From contig NC_044279.2 of the NCBI RefSeq assembly GCF_004027225.2, positions 50,988,744-51,052,743 of the forward strand: a stretch of 64,000 nt of DNA, in the 5' to 3' direction. The DNA comes from Strigops habroptila (Eukaryota > Chordata > Aves > Psittaciformes > Psittacidae). The notes below the pieces were generated by a model, which did no database searches, had not been told where the DNA came from, and worked only from the letters and a program-made list of their open reading frames with translations. Positions 1 to 64,000 of the stretch are shown in pieces. The number at the start of each line of letters is the position of its first letter. Position 1 is the stretch's first letter. The translations under genes were made by a program, and so were the position numbers.

Positions 1-1203
1 TAGGTTTTCTTAGCTTTATTTAATAGAGTGAGGACAGAAGGTTGAATCAGAATAATTGCATTTGGTTTTCTTCCCTTGTTTTCTTTGTCTGTTGATTTGT
101 GTGGATTTCCGGTGGTATGGAGTACTTAGCTGAGAGGACCTTGGTCCTACCTGGGACTTCTTTGTGCTCCTGCGGTGTCAGTGGCAGAAATTAGGGCTAC
201 GAGACACCTCAAGAGTTGCATACCTCATCTCCTGCCTAGGATGGAATTAGCAAGTCCTGAACCAGTCCTGAAAGATGTCTGAGCAAATTGTTATTAAGTA
301 CTCCAAATCTGGAGGTTCCAAAGCTGTCCCTGGCAGTCTGTGCCAACACTTTACTGCCTTTATGATTACACAGGTGTTTGGATTTTTTTCCCAGTCCTAA
401 GTGTATGAACTAAACTTCCTTTACTGCAGTTTAAATCCATTGGTGTTTATCTGCTGGGAACACAAAAATCAGAATATTTCTTCTCTTTGTATGCAACTTT
501 TACAAATAACAGGCTTTGATCATCAGGAGCATCTGAAATCTTCTTTCTCCAGACCACAACCCTAATTCCTTGAGGTTTCACTCATAAATTTTGTTTCTGA
601 AACCTCTGATGGTTCTTGATGTCATCTCCTTTTTGTTAGCTTCTGTTTTTCTTGAAGGGTGGATCCTATGCAGCCTTCTAACTGCAGTCTTGCAAGCACA
701 CTGGGTGGCAAGATTGCTATCCATGAGGTGTGAAGTACTCTTCTTCATATGTCTCAGTATGGTGTTAACCCTCTCTGCCTGCAGATGGGCTTGTTGATTT
801 GAGCTCAGCTTGTGACTCCTTTTAAGTCATCAGACTTTTACCTCACTGATTGTTTTCTGTCATTCATTAGCCTATGTCAGTGTGATCATGGTTTATTAAC
901 GATAATCTCAGAGATGACTCTTAGGTGCTTCTAAAGGCTATATGTCCTGGTTGGGAGGGTGTCCAATTGACAACTAGTGTCTTTCCTTCTAGAAATATTA
1001 TTTGAACTTGAAATAAAGTCCTGACATTTCCTGTGGGCCATGTTTGGTGCTTCTCAGCATGACTACTTAATGTTTTGTGCTGTGGAGGACATTAAAAATT
1101 AAAATCCCTTAGGTTGTCCAAGTGCTTTTTGCTAGAAGTAGCAAACATAACTTTGAATATCATGGGAAGAAGTGGTTACTAAAAAGTTTGCTTTTATTTT
1201 TAG
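1..1203 (+). other. UTP20 intron (3' part), no gene seen
   Basis: AT-rich sequence leading into the first visible UTP20 exon. The short open frames here show no conserved protein. I saw no repeat family, RNA gene or confident exon; a missed upstream UTP20 exon cannot be excluded because the reading phase left of 1204 cannot be checked. Confidence 0.6.
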
Positions 1204-53277
<52,074 letters not shown>

Positions 53278-53326
53278 AAAGGCTTTTCCTTCCTGGAGGA
53301 TTAATTTATAGTGATTTCAAGCTAAA

Positions 53327-53364
53327 GAACTAATTAGTAATTGACCTAATTACTAATTCAGTTC
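53327..53364 (+). other. Inverted repeat (hairpin) in UTP20 3' UTR
   Basis: GAACTAATTAGTAATT (53327-53342) pairs with AATTACTAATTCAGTTC (53348-53364) with one bulged base and a 5-base loop. A second, partial direct copy beginning CAAACTAAAGAACTAAT follows immediately. Confidence 0.8.
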
Positions 53365-53536
53365 AAACTAAAGAACTAATACTAATTAGTATTTCCATAT
53401 TTTAATTGTATTTATTAGTATTTTTCCATGTCCTCTTTTCATCTAGGATCTCAGGTAAAAGCTTTTCAATTTTCTCCAAGCCTGTATATTTACCAGAGCA
53501 TGTACAGTTGAATGGACAACCACCATGATCTTTTAT

Positions 53537-53542
53537 ATTAAA
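53537..53542 (+). terminator. UTP20: Candidate UTP20 poly(A) signal (ATTAAA)
   Basis: ATTAAA about 260 bases after the stop codon, followed by a G/T-rich stretch (GGTGGGTTGATGTGATG) that could serve as downstream element. It is the best signal before the ARL1 3' end. Confidence 0.45.
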
Positions 53543-54037
53543 TATGACTTCCTTTTTAAGAGGTGGGTTGATGTGATGACTCTGTTCATGCCTGTGAACA
53601 CCTACGCTCCTGGGGAGAAGGCAGATGCCTCCTGCCACTGATTTGTCTTTCAGTTTCTGCAGCTGTACCAAGCGACTTAACTGTCATTTCTGGCTAAGCT
53701 GAGAGTACAGGAATAACAGCTCCTGAGGGTGGCAGTTAAATTCAAATTATGGCCCTGGCACGTCAGGGCAGTACGTGGTGACTGAAGACGTTTTATTTTC
53801 TCTTCAGAAAAGCAATGGTACGCTAACAGCTGGAGGTACCCTCTTACCTCTGTCACTGCACGTCACTGTCACAGCGTATCTGCACTGAAGGCTGCTGAAG
53901 TGCAACATCAGCTTAAGGAAATCGTTTTAAGTGTTCAGCTCTGTGGCTGTTTGAACTGGCAGCAGTTGGACTTGTTCCTGTAAGCAAGCAGCCTCGAGCA
54001 AGCAACACACCTATGAGTACACGTGACAGTTCCAGAT

Positions 54038-54043
54038 TTTATT
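54038..54043 (-). terminator. ARL1: Candidate ARL1 poly(A) signal (AATAAA)
   Basis: TTTATT on the + strand is AATAAA for ARL1, about 325 bases after its stop codon. Cleavage would fall near 54020. Confidence 0.6.
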
Positions 54044-54365
54044 AGTGTTTTAATTACACAAATACAGTAGCCACTCAAACCACCAAAGGGAGGGGACAAG
54101 GGGTGCCAAAAAAAACCTCCCAGCCAGTAAGAGTTTCATACAAATTAACATAAGTACATCCTTTAAACAGAGAGACAGAAAGAAATGGAGTATCATAATG
54201 TACACATTCACTTGGTTCAGTTTTACAATTCAAGAGAAGCATCCACATTACAGGAGTCAAACTCAAATCTGTCCTATTTACAAGGTTTTGTGGCCTGAAA
54301 ATACCCAACGACAGAAAGAGGGATGATGGATATAGCTGAAACTGCTCTGCAATGGTCACTGTGTA

Positions 54366-60590
<6,225 letters not shown>

Positions 60591-60618
60591 GTCGAGCCGG
60601 TAGGCCGCGCCGCGGCAC

Positions 60619-60667
60619 CCGCTCCGCTCCGCTCCGCTGGCCCTGCCGCCGCCGCCGCCGCCGCCGC
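60619..60667. repeat. CCGCT and GCC short tandem repeats in ARL1 5' UTR or promoter
   Basis: Four CCGCT units (about 60619-60638), then about seven GCC units (about 60645-60667), 30-80 bases upstream of the ARL1 start codon. On the transcript strand the latter reads as a GGC tract. Confidence 0.85.
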
Positions 60668-61018
60668 GCCGGGCTCCACGTCGCACGCTGCGGCGAGTAA
60701 ACGAGGCGCGGCCTCCCCTCTCGCAGTTTCGACACGGAGCCGGGAGGCGCCCGCCCGCCCCGGCTGAGGAAGGGAACGGAAGGGCAGGGCAAAGCTGGTC
60801 GCTGGGCTCCTGTGCCCCCCCTGCACGGGTGCACCCGCACGGGAAGGAGAAACGGAGGAAATCGTTTATGAATAAAGAAGCGGGACGGGGCTGAAACGTG
60901 GCGAATCTGCGGCGGCAGCGGAAGCGCGGCGCCGGCTGCGGGGCGGGGCGCGGCCACGCGCGTGTCGGGGGAGGGAAGGGGGGGTGCGTCCTCGCCGTTC
61001 CACCCCGCTGCTAGGGTG

Positions 61019-61050
61019 AACACATACACACACACACACACACACATACA
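61019..61050. repeat. CA dinucleotide microsatellite
   Basis: A run of CA repeats interrupted by CATA at each end, at the edge of the CpG island. Confidence 0.95.
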
Positions 61051-61320
61051 TCCCCCCCACTGCCAGCTGTACGTACTGCTGCTGAGGGGACGCCAGGCTG
61101 CGGGGGGTTATACCCGCTTGTGGTACATTGAGGGGCTGGCGGGTTCATTATTGTTTCTCACTGAAATGGTGGAGAAACAAGAAAAACCCCTGTTGAGAAC
61201 CGAAGTGCAACCATGTGAACCATTAACACCCAGCCGCTCCTGTGGAATAGGTAATAACCAGCACCTGATAGCAGGGCTGTCCTCATCCCCGCGTAAGAGA
61301 TGATGTAATTAGTTTGTGCA

Positions 61321-61708
61321 GCTGAGTTGGGATTGTTCAGCCTGGAGAAAGCCCTGGGGAGACCTTAGAGCAGCCTTCCAGTGCCTAAAGGTGGCTACAA
61401 GGAATCTGGAGAGGGACATTTTACAATTGCATGCAGGGACAGGACAAGGGGGAATGAATTTAAACTGGAAGAGGGTAGATTTAGATTAGGCATTAGGAAG
61501 AAATTCTTCACTGTGAGGGCGATGAGACACTGGCACAGGTTGCCCAGAGAAGCTGTGGCTGCCCCATCCCTGGCAGTGTTCAAGGCCAGGTTGGACAGGG
61601 CTTGGAGCAACCTGGTCTAGTGGAAGGTGTCCCTGCCCGTGGCAGAGGGATTGGAACCAGATTATGTTTAAGGTCCCTTCCAACCCAAGCTATTCTGTGA
61701 TTCTATGA
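61321..61708 (+). mobile_element. CR1 LINE 3' fragment, about 390 bp
   Basis: Begins inside the phrase GTTGGGATTGTTCAGCCTGG and ends with TTCTGTGATTCTATGA. It corresponds to the last 390 bases of the copy at 58748-59597 and lies in the same orientation. A residual frame (61381-61620) gives RDRTRGNEFKLEEGRFRLGI and [13 protein letters not shown]. Confidence 0.93.
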
Positions 61709-62323
61709 ACGAATATAAAATTGCAAAGGATGTGATGAAAGTGCAGGGGAGACAGAATCTACAATGCACACATGGAGAATTGGAAGAAACCCAACACAGC
61801 TCATGTCAAAGATCAGTTGTTATGCTATTTTTTTTCTCTTGCATGAGACAAGGAGATATGAGTATCTCTTATGAGAACAATCTGTAACTACAGAACCAAT
61901 TTACCACTCAAGCATGTTGGCTTCCTCCTCATGCATTTTATTCTGGTTTTATACTCCTGTTCCAGCAAGAACAGCACAGAAAACTTTACTCCCCCTTCTC
62001 TCTGAAAGCATCCATAACTGTAAGACCATCACAGCTGCAGAACTTCTTTTGTTTCCTTTATGTCCTCCATTAGAATTCTTCCTTGCTTGAAATTTTACAT
62101 TAATCATAAGTCAGTTAAAAACAATCCTTTATTTTTCCTGTCAATTTGGGAGCAGTAGGAAAGAATACACAAAACTGAGCTATAGGGATAAGAAAAAAAA
62201 AAAGTAACAAAATATTTTTGACATTAATTAGAAAATGTATGATCTATAAAATCTGATGATCCAGAAGGCCTGCCCGGGTACATTTTCGCTTGCTTCAGGG
62301 GGCAAATGGCATGTATCAGTCTT
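61709..62323 (-). other. Probable 3' UTR of the unrecognised - strand gene and intergenic sequence
   Basis: No open frame of note. TTTATT at 62128-62133 and 61937-61942 read as AATAAA on the - strand and would suit the 3' end of the transcript whose last coding exon ends at 62324. Confidence 0.45.
62128..62133 (-). terminator. Candidate poly(A) signal (AATAAA), unrecognised gene
   Basis: AATAAA on the - strand, 190 bases after the stop codon at 62326-62324. A second AATAAA lies at 61942-61937. Confidence 0.4.
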
Positions 62324-62476
62324 TTAGGTCCTTGATATCCTTAGGAGACCACGGATACGTCTGACAAGAGCTTGAATAAAGGTGTATCGTGACCGAACCT
62401 TAGAATATAACCCTTCGATGTCCAGAAGCTTCTTCTGCAGAGATTCGCCAAAGCTGTTCGCGGTTTCAATCTGAAG
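62324..62476 (-). CDS. Probable terminal coding exon of an unrecognised - strand gene
   Basis: Acceptor ctctgttccttag, then 50 codons and TAA at 62326-62324. It encodes LQIETANSFGESLQKKLLDI, then EGLYSKVRSRYTFIQALVRR and IRGLLRISRT. The heptad-like spacing of Leu, Ile and Val and the many charged residues suggest an amphipathic helix or short coiled coil with a basic end. A second acceptor AG lies 6 bases downstream (ttcag), also in phase 0. The exon is GC-richer than its flanks, as expected for coding sequence. I do not recognise the family. It joins the candidate exon at 63432-63530 in phase 0. Confidence 0.6.
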   Translation of the reverse strand, partial: LQIETANSFGESLQKKLLDIEGLYSKVRSRYTFIQALVRRIRGLLRISRT

Positions 62477-63431
62477 CTAAGGAACAGAGATTTGTTGCAG
62501 TCATCAATACAGAACCTTCTGGAATGTCAGTTTATCATCAACTACCTGTCATCTCTTTCACCATGACTGATTCTCTAAACCACTTCTCAAAAGTACGTTT
62601 TTTCTGACTCCCCTAATGAATACTGTGAACGTTCTTCCCTTACATTTTTCTCTCTATATTATATAATGGATGGTCTTTTTATGGAGGTTTTTGGGTGACT
62701 CTGAACATTTACAGATGATCCAAATACCACCACCTTACACTCTTTCTACATTTTAGGGATTAAATTCCTTAATTTTAGGGATTAAAACAGTTTTATATAA
62801 TTTAGCTTCTTCAGTTATAGTCATACAAACGCTTCTTCCAACTGAAATGTTCCTAGTCCTTTAAGGACTGTTTAGAAGTTAGAGTCCAATATGCACAGAC
62901 AACATTTTTTCATTAATATGTACATAATCAATCACTGAAAAAATTAATTACATTCTGAAGTATTTTAGCAAGATGTTACTGTGTATTTTACATTTGAACA
63001 AATGAAACAAAAGACTGGTGCACATACATACACATACAACTGTTCTTGTAATTCTAGATCTTATAAAGGTACTTGAGATTGCACAGGTTTTTGAGAACAT
63101 CTTTTTCCTGCACAAACAGCAGTAGATTTATCAGTGGGGCTTATTAATAAAAATTATCATTTTTTGCCACCTATGCATCGAATTTACACAAACTGCATCT
63201 TTTGAACTGGCCGGAGTCATAAACCACCACTAAAATGAAAGTCCAGAAAACTGCCTCTGAAGTTACACACCTAGGAACAGTTTTTCTTGTCAATATAATT
63301 AATAAAACAAATGCACAGCCAAGGTGGCACATCTTCAAATTTGAAACAACTAATCAGTAATTCTGAGAATATCCCTCAGCTCCTCTGCATTTTGTTTGAC
63401 TTGCAAGTTATGCTGCAAATACTGAACTCAC
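62477..63431 (-). other. Candidate intron of the unrecognised - strand gene
   Basis: AT-rich, about 950 bases, with no recognisable repeat. No clear exon was found, but a short one could be missed. Confidence 0.45.
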
Positions 63432-63530
63432 ATCTAATAAATGGAACACGCTAAAATCTTCCTCCCTTGTTGGCTTTTTCTTAGGTCTTTTAATTCTGCT
63501 TATCACTTTAGCTCTATCAATTTCTGGCAT
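63432..63530 (-). CDS. Candidate first coding exon of the unrecognised - strand gene
   Basis: ATG at 63530-63528 with A at -3, 33 codons (MPEIDRAKVISRIKRPKKKP, then TREEDFSVFHLLD), and a near-perfect donor GAT|gtgagt. An in-frame stop lies six codons upstream of the ATG, so this can start a protein. Spliced to 62476 it would give an 83-residue, basic, helical protein. Extra exons between them or a different start are possible. I do not recognise the sequence. Confidence 0.4.
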
Positions 63531-64000
63531 ATTTTCAGTGGTGCGTTTTCAGCTGGATTTGTTTGTGTGGAACTAAGTTACTAGAACCAGTTCTGAATGA
63601 TATAAATATACCACCTGGAGTCTAGTCTCAAGTAGATCTGAAAGAATAGCATGGATGCGGCCATTACTGATGCCAGAATTTTATCTGGGTTGTTTAACAC
63701 ATTAATACACACAAGTGCATAGTTAGCTCTAAGTTTTAGATTTTTTAAACTTTTTTCTTTAAATGAACAATTAAACTCTTTGTGTTTAATTTGCACATGT
63801 GATTCTATTTCTATAGCAGGATCTCCAAAGAATCCAATTGTGTGATACCAAAAGTAGTAAAACAGAGAATGACTGTGTGGTTGCAGCCTATTTTGAGCTC
63901 AGTTTGAGAAAAGCTGATCTATACTGTGCTTTGTATGTAAACCTTCGAATAAAAGTTTGTGCAGTAGCTTCTTGATAAGATTCTTATCTGTGTATGTACA
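63531..64000. other. Unassigned AT-rich sequence at right edge
   Basis: No gene recognised. A + strand AATAAA stands near 63947 with no upstream coding sequence to match, so its meaning is unclear. Confidence 0.5.

Larger units (their letters stand above)
53278..54019 (+). other. UTP20 3' UTR and space between convergent genes
   Basis: The start is UTP20 3' UTR, with a hairpin at 53327-53364 and a candidate poly(A) signal at 53537. The rest separates it from the 3' end of ARL1, which is transcribed from the other direction. No gene seen. Confidence 0.6.

Overview
The window is vertebrate nuclear DNA, almost certainly from a bird. Small coding exons with GT-AG splice sites are spread over tens of kilobases, and the repeats are avian: several 5'-truncated CR1 retrotransposon copies ending in ATTCTATGA-type tails, and two solo LTRs of one endogenous retrovirus family. 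There is no prokaryotic gene organisation, CRISPR array or operon.

Positions 1-53277 hold most of UTP20 (DRIM) on the + strand. I could trace 50 consecutive coding exons, 1204 to 53277, whose reading phases all join. They encode about 2319 residues up to the natural stop. The family protein is about 2785 residues, so roughly the first 465 residues, the start codon and the promoter lie left of the window. UTP20 is a very large alpha-helical-repeat scaffold of the nucleolar small-subunit processome, needed for 18S rRNA maturation. Its basic C-terminal tail is in the last exons.

Positions 54020-60700 hold ARL1 on the - strand, tail to tail with UTP20. Six coding exons give a complete 181-residue small GTPase with all nucleotide-binding motifs. 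Its first exon carries only four coding bases and lies in a strong CpG island (about 60280-60990) that must hold the promoter. ARL1 acts at the trans-Golgi; no functional link to UTP20 is evident beyond the neighbourhood, and as I recall the human UTP20-ARL1 order is the same.

Positions 61000-64000 hold a CA microsatellite, a CR1 fragment and, on the - strand, a probable small gene I do not recognise: a convincing terminal coding exon (62324-62476) and a plausible upstream ATG exon (63432-63530) that joins it in frame.

Mobile elements: CR1 copies at about 3099-4183 (-), 40690-41200 (-), 48598-48670 (+), 58748-59597 (+) and 61321-61708 (+); solo LTRs at 20971-21541 (+) and 48956-49533 (-), the second with a perfect 5-bp target duplication. 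Several short tandem and inverted duplications lie in UTP20 introns. I found no clear undescribed biological system; the best leads are the unrecognised - strand gene, the fresh-looking LTR 58 bases from a UTP20 acceptor, and the paired CR1 copies flanking the ARL1 promoter.
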